A stretch of 47,470 bases of DNA. Origin: Desulfovibrio sp. OttesenSCG-928-G15. Lineage in GTDB: Bacteria > Desulfobacterota > Desulfovibrionia > Desulfovibrionales > Desulfovibrionaceae. Positions 16,741 to 25,923 of the stretch are shown piece after piece (position 1 is the first letter of the stretch; the number at the start of each line of letters is the position of its first letter). Location: positions 1 through 47,470 of the forward strand of contig JAJDIC010000007.1 of assembly GCA_030266525.1 (NCBI GenBank), in the 5' to 3' direction. Position numbers and translations under genes: made by a program. The notes beneath the pieces are model-generated. The model had not been told where the DNA came from and ran no database searches. It saw only the letters and a program-made list of their open reading frames with translations.

Positions 16741-19488
16741 ATGAATACAAAAAGAATGAATCGTATACCAGGCAGCCTACAAAAAAAATGCCCGCAATGC
16801 GTAACGGCCGAGCCCGTTTCCCTCGAGCAGGTGGATTCCCGGCTTCGCAATTTTCGCGCTTATTTCAAGCCGGGCCTTTCCATGAGCGTTCCCGGCGTCT
16901 ATGCGTGGGAGTGGCATGTCGATAAAGCCTCCTGGTATTTTTCGCCCGGTTGGAGCAACGTTTTCAAGGTGCCGCTCAGTGCGCCCCTGGATGTCGACGC
17001 CTGGTGGGGCAGCATCAGGCAGGACGACCTGGAGGGCCTGCAAAAGTGGCATGTTACCCTTTTGGAAGGACGCGCCGAGAATGCGGAAGTTGCCTATCGC
17101 ATGCAGCGCCTGGACGGGCAGTGGGCCTGGCTGTTCAACAAGGGGCATATTTCCCAGCGAAAAGACGGGCGTCCCTGTTTGATCAGCGGGGTGTGCATTG
17201 ATGTTTCGCCGCTGCGCTCTGATGCCAAATTTCAGCACGGCTGCGCCGGGGTGGGCGATACCTCTTTTCACGCCATGCTCGAAAATTCGCCGGATATGAT
17301 TGTCCGGCTGGATAGGGAACTGTTCCCCCTGTATATGAACCCCAAGGTCGTGGAATATATGGGGCGCGAGCACTACAGCTATGACGATTCCCTGGAAGAA
17401 CTGCATATTGAGCAGGATCAACTGGAATATCTCAAACGCAGTGTGGAGCGCGTGTTTGCCGAAGGTGAAACCATTCGTGAGCAGCGCACATTTCGCTCGC
17501 CGCGCAGCGGGCAGATTGTCTGCGGGGAATATTCCTTCTGGCCGGAGTATGACCCCGAGGGGCGCATCCGTTCGGCCATGACCCACTTTCGGGACTTCAC
17601 CGAGCAGGTGGCCGCTGAACAGCGGGCAAAGCTCAACGCCCAGCGCCTGGTCGATTTGTACCACCTCACCCAGATGAACGATGAAAGTGAGGGTGACGTG
17701 CTGAACTTCGTGCTGGCATGCCTGCTCAAATTTACCAAGAGTTCAAGCGGCTTTATCTTTTTGCCCGAACAGGACGTTTCCGGACGGGGAAGGATGGTCT
17801 GGTCGCTGGACCTTTTCGGACGGTTCAGCGCGGAGGTACTGCGCGATGACTGTTTGTCGTCGGATATTATACGACTGACAACCGGGCCAGACGGCGCGCG
17901 CAACTATAGAAGCATGTGTAACGGCAATGGCGTGGAACCCTTTTATTTTTCTTTTGGCGGTGCGATGCCCGTGTTCCGCAGCATGATCGCCCCAGGTATG
18001 GATGGTGAGCGGGTGGTCTGCCTTGCCGGGGTTTGCAACAAGCAAAGCGATTATGATGAAGATGACTTGCAACAGCTTGAAACCTTTATAAACGGAGCCT
18101 GGCTTATTTTGCGCAAGCGGCGCTTTGTGCAGGAACTTTCCAGGGCGAAAGACGCGGCCCAGCACGCCAACAAGGTGAAGGACGAGTTTTTGGCCAACGT
18201 AAGCCACGAATTGCGTACCCCCCTCAACGGTCTGCTCAGTATGCTGCAGTTACTCAATGACGGCGGGCTTTGCGCGGCGCAAAAAGAGTATGTGGATATT
18301 GCCCTGCAGTCTGGAAAAACCCTGTTGCGTATTATTTCCGACATTCTGGACGTTTCCCGGATGGCCTCCGGCAAGATGCAACTGGATGTGGGGGTGTTTG
18401 ACTTCAAACACGCCGTGGAGTCCACCTTCTCCCTTTTTGGCAGGGATGCAGGAGAAAAGGGCATCAGCCTCGAACTCACCATGGACCGGAATATTCCCGA
18501 TGCGTTGCTGGGCGACGAGGCCAGGGTGCGCCAGGTGTTGTTCAACCTGCTGGGCAATGCGCTCAAGTTTACCGAAAGCGGGCAGATTAGCGTCAGCTGT
18601 TCCCGCCTGCCCGCCGGGGCGGACGGAAAATGCCGGGTATATCTTGCCGTGGCCGATACCGGCATAGGCATTCCACAGGAAAAGCAGGCTGCCGTCTTTG
18701 ACCCCTTTATCCAGGCAGACAGTTCCACCACCAGAAAGTACGGTGGAACCGGCCTTGGGCTTGGTATTGTCAAACGCCTGGTGAGTATGATGCAGGGGTC
18801 GGTTTCTGTTGAAAGTGAAGTGGGCGCAGGCACAACCGTGCATTGCTCCATGGTGTTCGCGCCAAAGCCTTGCTTTGCAACTGCGCCGGGGTGCGAGGAA
18901 AAGAGCGGTCTTGCCTGCTGCGGGAAGATGGGCCCGTTCGCGGGCAAGATGCGCAGCAATGCTGAGTCGCTATCCGTGCTTGTTGCAGACGATGATGACG
19001 TGAGCCGCTTTGCCATGCGGGCTTTTATCGAGCGTGAAGGGCACAGGGTATTTTGCGTGCCTAACGGGGGCAAGGCGCTGGAAGCGATAAGCCTGTACCC
19101 TTTTGACTGTGTTTTTACCGATATTCAGATGCCGGATATGGACGGTCTGGAACTGACCGGGAAGATACGCAGAGGAGAATTGCCAAGCCCGGAAGACGAG
19201 GCCGCATTGCGCCGGCTTCTGGAAGAAGCGTTTCCCGAAGAGCTTTTGCCGCAGCGGTGTACTGGCCTTGCGGTGCCTATTGTCGCGGTAAGCGCCCATG
19301 CCATGTCGGGAGACAGCGAGCGCTTTTTGCAGCAAGGGGTGGATTATTACCTTGCCAAGCCTGTGGTCATGCACAGGCTCCAGGCTGTGCTGGAAAGCGT
19401 ACTTGCAAGCCGCGCCGCGCAGGCCGCGGTTTTGGCCGAAGCGGACAGGCCGTCGCGCCTGGGCGGCACAGGCAGGGCACGGCCTTGA
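16741..19488 (+). CDS. Cytoplasmic hybrid sensor histidine kinase (PAS-PAS-GAF-HisKA-HATPase-REC)
   Basis: Signal-transducing kinase of 915 residues without membrane segments, so it senses inside the cell. Visible order: PAS-like domain (about 45-160, with EWHVDKASWYFSPGW and NKGHISQRKDGRP), second PAS (about 171-290, MLENSPDMIVRLDREL), GAF-like (about 300-456), HisKA with NVSHELRTPLNG and phospho-accepting His489, HATPase (about 583-703, GDEARVRQVLFNLLGNALKFT, DTGIGI, GGTGLGLGI), then a receiver with VLVADDDD and phospho-acceptor Asp794 in VFTDIQMPDMDG and the conserved lysine in LAKPV. The receiver carries an insert of about 30 residues after the DMDG helix. No partner regulator is adjacent. 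ATG 16741 is the first in-frame start after an in-frame TAA but has no ribosome site; ATG 16756 is an alternative. Confidence 0.92.
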   Translation: MNTKRMNRIPGSLQKKCPQCVTAEPVSLEQVDSRLRNFRAYFKPGLSMSVPGVYAWEWHVDKASWYFSPGWSNVFKVPLSAPLDVDAWWGSIRQDDLEGLQKWHVTLLEGRAENAEVAYRMQRLDGQWAWLFNKGHISQRKDGRPCLISGVCIDVSPLRSDAKFQHGCAGVGDTSFHAMLENSPDMIVRLDRELFPLYMNPKVVEYMGREHYSYDDSLEELHIEQDQLEYLKRSVERVFAEGETIREQRTFRSPRSGQIVCGEYSFWPEYDPEGRIRSAMTHFRDFTEQVAAEQRAKLNAQRLVDLYHLTQMNDESEGDVLNFVLACLLKFTKSSSGFIFLPEQDVSGRGRMVWSLDLFGRFSAEVLRDDCLSSDIIRLTTGPDGARNYRSMCNGNGVEPFYFSFGGAMPVFRSMIAPGMDGERVVCLAGVCNKQSDYDEDDLQQLETFINGAWLILRKRRFVQELSRAKDAAQHANKVKDEFLANVSHELRTPLNGLLSMLQLLNDGGLCAAQKEYVDIALQSGKTLLRIISDILDVSRMASGKMQLDVGVFDFKHAVESTFSLFGRDAGEKGISLELTMDRNIPDALLGDEARVRQVLFNLLGNALKFTESGQISVSCSRLPAGADGKCRVYLAVADTGIGIPQEKQAAVFDPFIQADSSTTRKYGGTGLGLGIVKRLVSMMQGSVSVESEVGAGTTVHCSMVFAPKPCFATAPGCEEKSGLACCGKMGPFAGKMRSNAESLSVLVADDDDVSRFAMRAFIEREGHRVFCVPNGGKALEAISLYPFDCVFTDIQMPDMDGLELTGKIRRGELPSPEDEAALRRLLEEAFPEELLPQRCTGLAVPIVAVSAHAMSGDSERFLQQGVDYYLAKPVVMHRLQAVLESVLASRAAQAAVLAEADRPSRLGGTGRARP

Positions 19489-19509
19489 GTTTGCCGCCCA
19501 CGCGTGGCG

Positions 19510-19534
19510 GTCTGTCCGCTGTTAAGCGGCAGAC
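19510..19534. terminator. Hairpin between converging kinase and upp genes
   Basis: GTCTG(T)CCGCT pairs with AGCGGCAGAC around a GTTA loop, with one bulged base. It lies between two converging stop codons. There is no long T-run, so termination strength is uncertain. Confidence 0.5.
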
Positions 19535-19565
19535 CTCAAAGGTACTTGTTCTGGTGTCAGTAAGT

Positions 19566-20192
19566 CTATTTGGTGCCCAAAAGCTTGTCGCCCGCATCGC
19601 CAAGGCCAGGCAGGATATAGCCGTTTTCGTTCAGGCCCGCGTCCAGGGCGGCGGCATACAGCTCTACATCCGGGTGCGCGTCCAGCACACGTTTGGCGCC
19701 TTCGGGCGCGGCAACCAGAAACAGCCCGGCAACCTTTTTGCAACCTGCTTTTTTCAGCAGGTCAATGGTGGCTACAACCGTGCCGCCGGTTGCCAGCATG
19801 GGGTCAAGAATAATGGCTGTGCGCTCTGGTATCTCTTTGGCCAGTTTGACGTAATATTCGACAGGCTCAAGCGTTTCTTCGTTGCGGAACATGCCCACCA
19901 CGCTGACCTTCGCCCCGGGAATCATGTCCAGAAAACCATCCAGCATGCCAAGACCCGCTCGTAAAACAGGCACGACGGTTATTTTTTTGCCCTTGATGGT
20001 ATCCACCTCCACCGGTCCGGCCCAGCCCTGTACGGTAACGCGCTCTGTCTCAAGCTGTTTGGTGGCTTCATAGGTCAAAAGGCGGCAAAGCTCGTTGGAA
20101 ACGGCCCGGAACAGGCCGACGGAAATATCATCCTGGCGAAGGATGCCTATTTTGTGCCTGACCAGTGGGTGATCAACTATGTGCAGGGCCAT
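19566..20192 (-). CDS. upp: Uracil phosphoribosyltransferase
   Basis: Salvage enzyme converting uracil and PRPP to UMP. The 208-residue protein matches the family over its whole length: [12 protein letters not shown] near the N-terminus, [13 protein letters not shown] at 75-86, the PRPP loop DPMLATGGT at 130-138, and the uracil-binding C-terminus [24 protein letters not shown] precedes the ATG giving MALHIVDHP; a 13-residue upstream in-frame extension is not conserved. It lies 74 bases downstream of the TPR lipoprotein gene on the same strand, so the two may be co-transcribed, although no functional link is obvious. Confidence 0.97.
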   Translation of the reverse strand: MALHIVDHPLVRHKIGILRQDDISVGLFRAVSNELCRLLTYEATKQLETERVTVQGWAGPVEVDTIKGKKITVVPVLRAGLGMLDGFLDMIPGAKVSVVGMFRNEETLEPVEYYVKLAKEIPERTAIILDPMLATGGTVVATIDLLKKAGCKKVAGLFLVAAPEGAKRVLDAHPDVELYAAALDAGLNENGYILPGLGDAGDKLLGTK

Positions 20193-20266
20193 TGGCTCTC
20201 CTGTATGTCTTTTTTTGATGCAGCGGGACATTTCCGCAATTTTGGCAGCGGGCAGTCAGCGCAGTA

Positions 20267-22672
20267 TTATTTGTTGAGCGCGTCCAGTATTGCCCTGGCC
20301 TGTTTTTTCATGCCGTCTTCGCCGCTTTCCATGATGATGTTCAGAAGCAGCTGTTTTGCTTCTTCCTTTTGGGCTTTGGCGTTGTCATCCGTTTTGCCCT
20401 TGGTCAGTTCGGCCAGCGCGGCGGCGAGGTGCAAGCTGTATGTGGGGTTGCGCTCACTCTCTGCGAGGGCCAGGCGGATATTTTTTTCCGCTTCCTCGTT
20501 TTTGCCGAGAAGGTGCTGAATCCAGCCGAGCGTATCCAGTGTTGCCGGAACTTCGTTTTTTGCCGCTATCAGGGCCAGGCTTTCTGCTTCCTTGAGGCGG
20601 CTTTCATCGGGCTTGTGCCGTGTAAGCAGAAAAGCCAGGTTGTTGCAGGCCAGGGCATTGTCCGGATTTTTGGCAAGAATTTCACGGTAAATTTTTTCCG
20701 CAGCGTCCATATCCGCCTTCTGCTCATGCAGCATGGCCGCTACCAGGGCCGGGCCGGGGGAGTCGGGCGCTTTGGCGGCGGTTTCTTCCGCCAGTTGCAG
20801 GGCTTTGTCCTGCTTGCCCTGGGCCGAGTATATCTGGGCGAGGTAGGTAAGGGGCTGATCCCACTTGGGGGCCAGTTCCAGGGCGCGGGCAAAGCCCTTT
20901 TCCGCCTTGTCGGCGTTACGCGCGGCGAGGGCCGTTTCGCCAAAAATAAAGGCGGCTGCCGGGTCGTCCTTGCGATCTGTAAAGCGTTTTTCCGCAAACT
21001 CCAAGGCCGCTTTTGCCTTGTTCTGGGCCAGAAGTGCCCTGATTTTGCCTTCCGCCGCTTCCCGCGCCGCCGGGTTGAGCTTGAGAACCCGGTCAAAGGC
21101 CGCTATGGCCTTGGCGTGGTTGTTCGCTTCGCCATAAATGTTGGCAATGCGCATAAGGGCCGTTTCGGCAATGCCGTCTTTTGCGGCAAGCGGCTCAAGA
21201 GCTTCCGCTGCTTTGTCAAAACGACCGAGAACCGTGAGAATGTCCGCTTCGGCAAAGGGAATGGACGCGTCATCCGGGGCAGAGGTTTTGCCTATGTCCA
21301 GAGTCATAAGCGCAGCTTCCGGTCGCTCCTGCATCAGGTACAGGTTGGACAGGGTAAGGTAGGCCTGGGAAAAGCGCGGCTCCATGCGGATAATTTCTCC
21401 GATAATTTCTTCCGCCCTGCTCGGGTTGCCGCTGGCATTGTAAGCATCTGCCAGGGCAAGGGAGACATAGTGGTTTGCCGGTTGTTCCAAGTGGGCTTTC
21501 TCCAGGTCGGAAATGGCGTCGATGAAGCGCTGCTTTGTGAAATAAATCCTGCCGCGCAGGGAATAGGCGTCCACATTGTCGGGGTTTTTGGCAAGTATGG
21601 CGTCCAGCTCCGCCAGGGCTTCGTCTTCCTTGTTCTGTTGCAGGTAGATTTCTACCAGGCCGAAGCGGGCGTCGTCCGCCTCTCTTCCCGCAGAGGCGTT
21701 GGCGGCGAGTTCCTTGAGGGCTTTGACCGCTTCGTCGGTTTTTCCGGCGCGGCCCAGGATGCTGGCCTTGTGCAGTTGCAGCACGGCGTTTTTCTGGGGT
21801 GCGGCGTCCAGCAGGGCCAGGCCCTTGTCAAAGTTGCCGGAATCCGCATCAATAGACGCCAGACGCACACGGATGGCGTCTGCATCCGGGTGGGCTTCCA
21901 GAAAGCCGGTAAGCATTTGCAGGCCTTCTTCCTTCTTGCCGGTCAAAAAGCGCAGATCGGCGGATTGCAGGATAAGATCCGGCTCTCCCGGTTTTATCAG
22001 CAAAAGCCGCTGCAAATATTTCTCCGCTGTGTCCGTCTCTCTGTTCTGCAAAGCCATGGTCAGCAGCAGGGACAAGATGGTCGGCGAATTGGGCAGGGCC
22101 GTTTCAGCCTTTGCCAGCAACTCGCTCGCTTTTTCCCGCTGGCCTGAGTTGAGGTAGGCCGAAGAAAGCCCGACAATGGCTTCTTCATCATTGGGGTTGG
22201 CGTCCAGCGCTTTGGTCAGATAGCTGATTGCCAGGGGCATGAGCTTTTGCTTCATGGCGATGCCGCCCTGAATGACGTTCAGCTCGCCGGAAGTATCGCC
22301 AAACGCTTCGGCCCTGTCGGTAAGGCGCTTGGCTTCATCAAGCTGGTTGTTGACAAGGGCCGCTCTTGCCGCGCCGCGCAAGGCTTCAATAGAATCCGGC
22401 GAAAGGGCCAGGCCCTTGGCGAAGTTGGCCCCGGCTTCCTTGTATTTTTCTTCTTTCAGGTCGCACTTGGCAATAATGAAAAAACCGTCCGCCACGCTTG
22501 CGTCGAGCGCCAGCGCGGCTTCTGCCTCGGCGCGGGCTTTTGCGCAGTCGCCTTTTTCCACTTCCGCTCTGGCATTTTTCAGATGCGTGTCGCGTTTTTC
22601 TTCCATGGGGGTGCAGCCGATGGTAAGGCTTAAGGCAATGACTCCGGCCAGGGCAAAAAAGCGTTTGTTCAC
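20267..22672 (-). CDS. Large TPR-repeat lipoprotein
   Basis: Predicted envelope-anchored scaffold of 801 residues. A type II signal peptide (MNKRFFALAGVIALSLTIGC, lipobox TIGC, cysteine 20) is followed almost entirely by tetratricopeptide repeats, visible as repeated A/G/Y/A/F/P patterns such as EAGANFAKGLALSPDSIEAL, DAISDLEKAHLEQPANHYVS and AEKIYREILAKNPDNALACN. The organisation resembles the long TPR lipoproteins found in exopolysaccharide or PEP-CTERM loci (PrsT-like), but no such locus is present here, so I do not assign that role. The start is GTG, with AAGGAG eight bases upstream; 30 upstream in-frame residues lack signal-peptide character. It is followed on the same strand by upp. Confidence 0.88.
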   Translation of the reverse strand: MNKRFFALAGVIALSLTIGCTPMEEKRDTHLKNARAEVEKGDCAKARAEAEAALALDASVADGFFIIAKCDLKEEKYKEAGANFAKGLALSPDSIEALRGAARAALVNNQLDEAKRLTDRAEAFGDTSGELNVIQGGIAMKQKLMPLAISYLTKALDANPNDEEAIVGLSSAYLNSGQREKASELLAKAETALPNSPTILSLLLTMALQNRETDTAEKYLQRLLLIKPGEPDLILQSADLRFLTGKKEEGLQMLTGFLEAHPDADAIRVRLASIDADSGNFDKGLALLDAAPQKNAVLQLHKASILGRAGKTDEAVKALKELAANASAGREADDARFGLVEIYLQQNKEDEALAELDAILAKNPDNVDAYSLRGRIYFTKQRFIDAISDLEKAHLEQPANHYVSLALADAYNASGNPSRAEEIIGEIIRMEPRFSQAYLTLSNLYLMQERPEAALMTLDIGKTSAPDDASIPFAEADILTVLGRFDKAAEALEPLAAKDGIAETALMRIANIYGEANNHAKAIAAFDRVLKLNPAAREAAEGKIRALLAQNKAKAALEFAEKRFTDRKDDPAAAFIFGETALAARNADKAEKGFARALELAPKWDQPLTYLAQIYSAQGKQDKALQLAEETAAKAPDSPGPALVAAMLHEQKADMDAAEKIYREILAKNPDNALACNNLAFLLTRHKPDESRLKEAESLALIAAKNEVPATLDTLGWIQHLLGKNEEAEKNIRLALAESERNPTYSLHLAAALAELTKGKTDDNAKAQKEEAKQLLLNIIMESGEDGMKKQARAILDALNK

Positions 22673-22842
22673 TAAAAACTCCTTGATATGGCGTCCGGTC
22701 TGGCTGCGGGATTTTTTTCCGCCCGCCGGATTATTCTTTTGAACCCACAGTATACACAGCAAAAAAACGGGAAGGCGGGGCCGCTTTTCTTTGTGGCAGC
22801 CTGTTCTCGGAAAAACTGCATTTTTATACGCGCTACGAAGCT

Positions 22843-22881
22843 AAAAAACAAGTCCGGCGCGGGGAGGGAAACCCGCGCCGG
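22843..22881 (-). terminator. Intrinsic terminator downstream of flgE
   Basis: CCGGCGCGGG pairs perfectly with CCCGCGCCGG (10 bp, 8-base loop). On the minus strand the stem is followed after four bases by a run of six T. It is positioned to end the fliK-flgD-flgE transcript about 185 bases past the flgE stop. Confidence 0.65.
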
Positions 22882-23026
22882 GAGGTCTGACTATCAGACT
22901 GATCCGCATGGGCAAACCATTTGCCCTTTTGGATGTATGGAACAGGAACTTTTTGCCGCCTGGTCCGCTTTTTTCGCGGAATCCTTTGCATACGCCCGGC
23001 TGCCTTGCGCGGCCTTTCGGCCCGGC

Positions 23027-23050
23027 CCCCGGTTTTGCCAAGAACCGGGG
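23027..23050. repeat. Perfect 8-bp hairpin just past the flgE stop
   Basis: CCCCGGTT pairs with AACCGGGG around an 8-base loop, 15 bases from the flgE stop codon. It has no T-run, so it is more likely a 3' stabilising stem or a weak terminator. Confidence 0.5.
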
Positions 23051-23064
23051 TCCGCTTATCCTTG

Positions 23065-24834
23065 TTAGCGCTTCATGTTGATAACGGTTTCCAGCATGGT
23101 ATCAACAGTGGTGATGCCCTTGGAGTTGGCCTGGAAGCCACGCTGGGTGGTAATCATGTTTACAAACTCGCGGGAAAGGTCCACGTTACTTTGTTCAAGC
23201 GAATAGCCTTGCGTTGTGCCGAATGTGCCGGTTCCGGCTGCGCCGCTGCTGTGCACGCCTGATTCACGCGTTTCGCTGAACAGGTTGCCGCCTTCGCGCC
23301 GCAGGTTTTGCGGGCTGGGGAAATCATGCAGCGTAAGCTGGTACAGTTGCAGGGACACGCCGTTCGAGTAGGAAGCGGTAAGCACGCCGTCGCCGCTGAC
23401 GTTTACATAACGCAGGTCGCCGTATGTGTAGCCGTTTTGTACCTTGCCGCTGTGCTCATAAAAGTTGTCGCCGTAACAGGTGCTGGAAATGTAGTCTACC
23501 TTGCCGCTATCCGCTGTGAAACCCTGGGTCTTTTTGGCACCGGTCGTTATTCCGGCTGCCGTTTGGGGCATCGTATTCGCAGGGTCGGTGCTGTCGATAT
23601 TCCAGCTTCCCGTTGTGGTGTGCATACCGAAATCAAGAGCGACAAGTCTGTCCTTCGCCTTATGGTTGGGCTTGTTGGTATCGGTGTGGACGGCGCCGTC
23701 ATAGGCCTGCTGCTGGTTCATTACTCCGGTGAAGTTCGGAGCGAAAAGGGGCTGGCCGTTGGTATCGATAGGGGCTGCTACCCACTTGGTAAGGTCAATG
23801 GAATGACCGGTGACCTCGGTAGGATCAAGGGGGTTATTGTGGTCCTCTTTCCAGCCGCCGTCCGTGCCGTGCGGTACATACGCCGTCATGTTGCTCATGG
23901 CGCCGTCGGAATTGAAGGTCAGGGTGCCCGCGCCAAGCAGGCCCTTGAGGTTGTCGGGCACATTGGGGGTGCCTGGTACGTCCTCTGGTCCGAAGTGGCG
24001 CACGTCTTCGGCGGGATCCATGGTGACAATATATTCCCAGTAACTCTTGCCGCCGTCCATGTCGTCCACTTTCTGCGTACTGTCGCTGTTGGTTACGCGG
24101 TCGAAATAGATGGTCAGCTTGTGCATTCTGCCTGCTTCGTCATACACTTCCATGGTGCTCTGGTAAGCATACTGGTTGGTGCCGAGAGGCTGCGTTCCGT
24201 TGTTGCCCGTGGCGTCCCACTGATTGAGCAGGGCGAAGAAAGGGTTGGCCGCATCCGTGCTGTTGTCGTCTTCCGTGGGGTCCTGGGCATTGGCAAGGTT
24301 CAGCGGGAAGCTGGCCGTGGTGGTATGCCGGGGAGGACAGGTAAAGGAGTCGAGCTTGATGTCGACGGGCGCGCCGGAACCGATAATACCGGTCTTGGTG
24401 CGTACGTTGTTGCCGGTGGCGTATTCGCGATCAATGGCCCAGCCTTGCAGAACATAGCCGTGCGGGTCGACAAGGTAGCCTTCCTTGTCAAAGGTAAAGT
24501 TGCCGGCGCGGGTGTAGTAGTTCATGTCGTTGTTCTTGGGCTTCACGCTGAAAAAGCCGTTGCCGGAAATGGCGATGTCGGTCGCGCTGGTGGTGGTTTC
24601 AAGAGAGCCTTGGGAATAGTCGTTCATGACTATGCCGATGCTCGTGCCGCGGCCCACCTGGCCCATACCTGCTGCGGTACCGATGTACTGGTATACGAAA
24701 TCTTGAAAATCCATGCGCTGGCTCTTGAAGCCGACGGTGTTCACGTTGGAAATGTTGTTGCCTACCACGTTCATCTTTTCGCCGTGGGCGAGAAGGCCGG
24801 AAACGCTTGTCCACAAACTTGCTGTCAGACTCAT
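23065..24834 (-). CDS. flgE: Flagellar hook protein FlgE
   Basis: Subunit of the flagellar hook, exported by the flagellar type III system and polymerised under the FlgD cap. The 589-residue product has the flagellar rod/hook N-terminus (SLWTSVSGLLAHGEKMNVVGNNISNVNTVGFKSQRMDF), the ISGNGFF and YTRAGNFTFDKEGYLV segments of the core, a large variable outer region (about 160-500), and the C-terminal helix with SNVDLSREFVNMITTQRGFQANSKGITTVDTMLETVINMKR. GGAGGG precedes the ATG giving MSLTASLW; upstream residues are unsupported. It is the third gene of fliK-flgD-flgE. It is longer than the E. coli hook protein of about 400 residues, because of the variable outer domain. Confidence 0.97.
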   Translation of the reverse strand: MSLTASLWTSVSGLLAHGEKMNVVGNNISNVNTVGFKSQRMDFQDFVYQYIGTAAGMGQVGRGTSIGIVMNDYSQGSLETTTSATDIAISGNGFFSVKPKNNDMNYYTRAGNFTFDKEGYLVDPHGYVLQGWAIDREYATGNNVRTKTGIIGSGAPVDIKLDSFTCPPRHTTTASFPLNLANAQDPTEDDNSTDAANPFFALLNQWDATGNNGTQPLGTNQYAYQSTMEVYDEAGRMHKLTIYFDRVTNSDSTQKVDDMDGGKSYWEYIVTMDPAEDVRHFGPEDVPGTPNVPDNLKGLLGAGTLTFNSDGAMSNMTAYVPHGTDGGWKEDHNNPLDPTEVTGHSIDLTKWVAAPIDTNGQPLFAPNFTGVMNQQQAYDGAVHTDTNKPNHKAKDRLVALDFGMHTTTGSWNIDSTDPANTMPQTAAGITTGAKKTQGFTADSGKVDYISSTCYGDNFYEHSGKVQNGYTYGDLRYVNVSGDGVLTASYSNGVSLQLYQLTLHDFPSPQNLRREGGNLFSETRESGVHSSGAAGTGTFGTTQGYSLEQSNVDLSREFVNMITTQRGFQANSKGITTVDTMLETVINMKR

Positions 24835-24920
24835 TGTTATTCCCTCCAAACCCGTTGTTCCTGACGGGTGTATATGTCCTGTCAAAGCCGGTCTTGGCGG
24901 ACCGGTAAATTTTGCCGCTT

Positions 24921-25898
24921 TTACGGGGTAACCGCTGTTTCGTCAGTACTGGTGCTGCCGTCAGTGGTTGTGCTGCCGTCAGTACTGGTGCTGCCGTCCG
25001 TGGTTGTGCTGTCGTCAGTACTGGTGCTGTTGTCCGTATTGGTGCTGTCGTCTTCTGTTTTCGTATCGTCTTCGGTTTTCGTGTCGTCTTCAGTTTTCGT
25101 GTCGTCTTCAGTTTTCGTATCGTCGTCGGTAGTGCCGCTTCCGCTGCTCGGGATGTACGCGCGGATTTTGCGGATATCCATGTAATTTACGGTACGGGTG
25201 TCTTGCAGTTCGAGCTTGTGGTTGCCGTCGGCCGCTGTTTCCACGCCGATGACCAGACCGTCTGACGAGGTGTCTACTATCATCTGCTGACCGTCTTCGT
25301 CGTAGGCCACTATGCTGATGATGTAGGAACCGGCGTTCATTGCTTCGCCCGCAGAGTTGCGCCCGTGCCACTGGAATACGTAATCCTTTCCGGCTTCGTA
25401 TTCGCCGGCGGGTATTTCTTCGGTGTACACCACGGAGGTGGCGTTGCCGTTTTCGTCCGTCTTGGAAACCTTGACAAAACCGGTGGCTATGTCTCTGGGC
25501 GGTTGGAAGTAAATGTATTTCCAGCCTGTGCGTTCCGGGTCGGACGGGTCGATGTTTTGCGCTTCGCCCGCGTTCAGGTACACGTTGTCGCCGGAAGCCA
25601 GAACCAGCGTGCCAAGCAGTGAGGCGGCGTTGGTTACTTGCTGCGTACCCATGCTTTCCACAATACCGTCTACGCTGGTGCGCAGGTTTTGCAGTTCTTC
25701 AACCTGGGTAAACTGGGCGAGCTGGGCAATAAATTCCTTGTCTTCAACCGGGTTCAGGGGGTCCTGGTGGGTAAGCTGGGCAACGAGCAACTTCAGGAAG
25801 GTGTCCTTGTCAGTGGTCACGCGGCTGCTCGACGTCTGATTGGCGACACTCGCTTCGTACTGGCCGAGTATGTTGGTGCTTGCGTAACTTGTTGACAT
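24921..25898 (-). CDS. flgD: Flagellar hook-cap protein FlgD with repetitive acidic tail
   Basis: FlgD caps the growing hook and guides FlgE assembly. The 325-residue protein shows the family N-terminus TDKDTFLKLLVAQLTHQDPLNPVEDKEFIAQLAQFTQVEELQNL, and then a FlgD-type tandem Ig/Tudor region with VFQWHGRNSAGEAMNAGSYI. After about residue 255 it carries a tail of roughly 70 residues made of six-residue units (four DDTKTE, then STSTDG/STTTDG types), encoded by 18-bp tandem repeats. Such a tail is not part of the usual family, which ends after the Ig-like region. The ATG has AAGGAAA upstream. It starts 25 bases past the fliK stop and precedes flgE by 86 bases. Confidence 0.95.
   Translation of the reverse strand: MSTSYASTNILGQYEASVANQTSSSRVTTDKDTFLKLLVAQLTHQDPLNPVEDKEFIAQLAQFTQVEELQNLRTSVDGIVESMGTQQVTNAASLLGTLVLASGDNVYLNAGEAQNIDPSDPERTGWKYIYFQPPRDIATGFVKVSKTDENGNATSVVYTEEIPAGEYEAGKDYVFQWHGRNSAGEAMNAGSYIISIVAYDEDGQQMIVDTSSDGLVIGVETAADGNHKLELQDTRTVNYMDIRKIRAYIPSSGSGTTDDDTKTEDDTKTEDDTKTEDDTKTEDDSTNTDNSTSTDDSTTTDGSTSTDGSTTTDGSTSTDETAVTP
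24946..25119 (-). repeat. 18-bp in-frame tandem repeat array in flgD
   Basis: About ten consecutive 18-bp units: six of the GTACTGGTGCTGCCGTCA/GTGGTTGTGCTGCCGTCA type from 24946 to 25053, and four of the TCGTCTTCGGTTTTCGTG type from 25048 to 25119. Each unit encodes six residues, so gain or loss of units keeps the frame. Confidence 0.85.
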
Positions 25899-25923
25899 GA
25901 CGGTTTCCTTTGTTTGCTCGGTC

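Larger units (their letters stand above)
22673..23064. other. Intergenic region with two strong hairpins
   Basis: About 390 bases between flgE and the TPR lipoprotein gene, both on the minus strand. No gene is supported. It contains two G/C-rich hairpins (22854-22881 and 23027-23050) that would end or stabilise the flgE transcript, and it must carry the promoter of the TPR gene. Confidence 0.6.

Noticed and set aside
20369..22147. A long plus-strand open frame (about 590 residues) antisense to the TPR lipoprotein gene
   Set aside because: It lies exactly opposite a clear TPR gene, shows no family motifs, and is expected from codon bias in GC-rich DNA.
23308..24864. A long plus-strand open frame (about 518 residues) antisense to flgE
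   Set aside because: FlgE is certain on the other strand and the frame has no recognisable domain or ribosome site.
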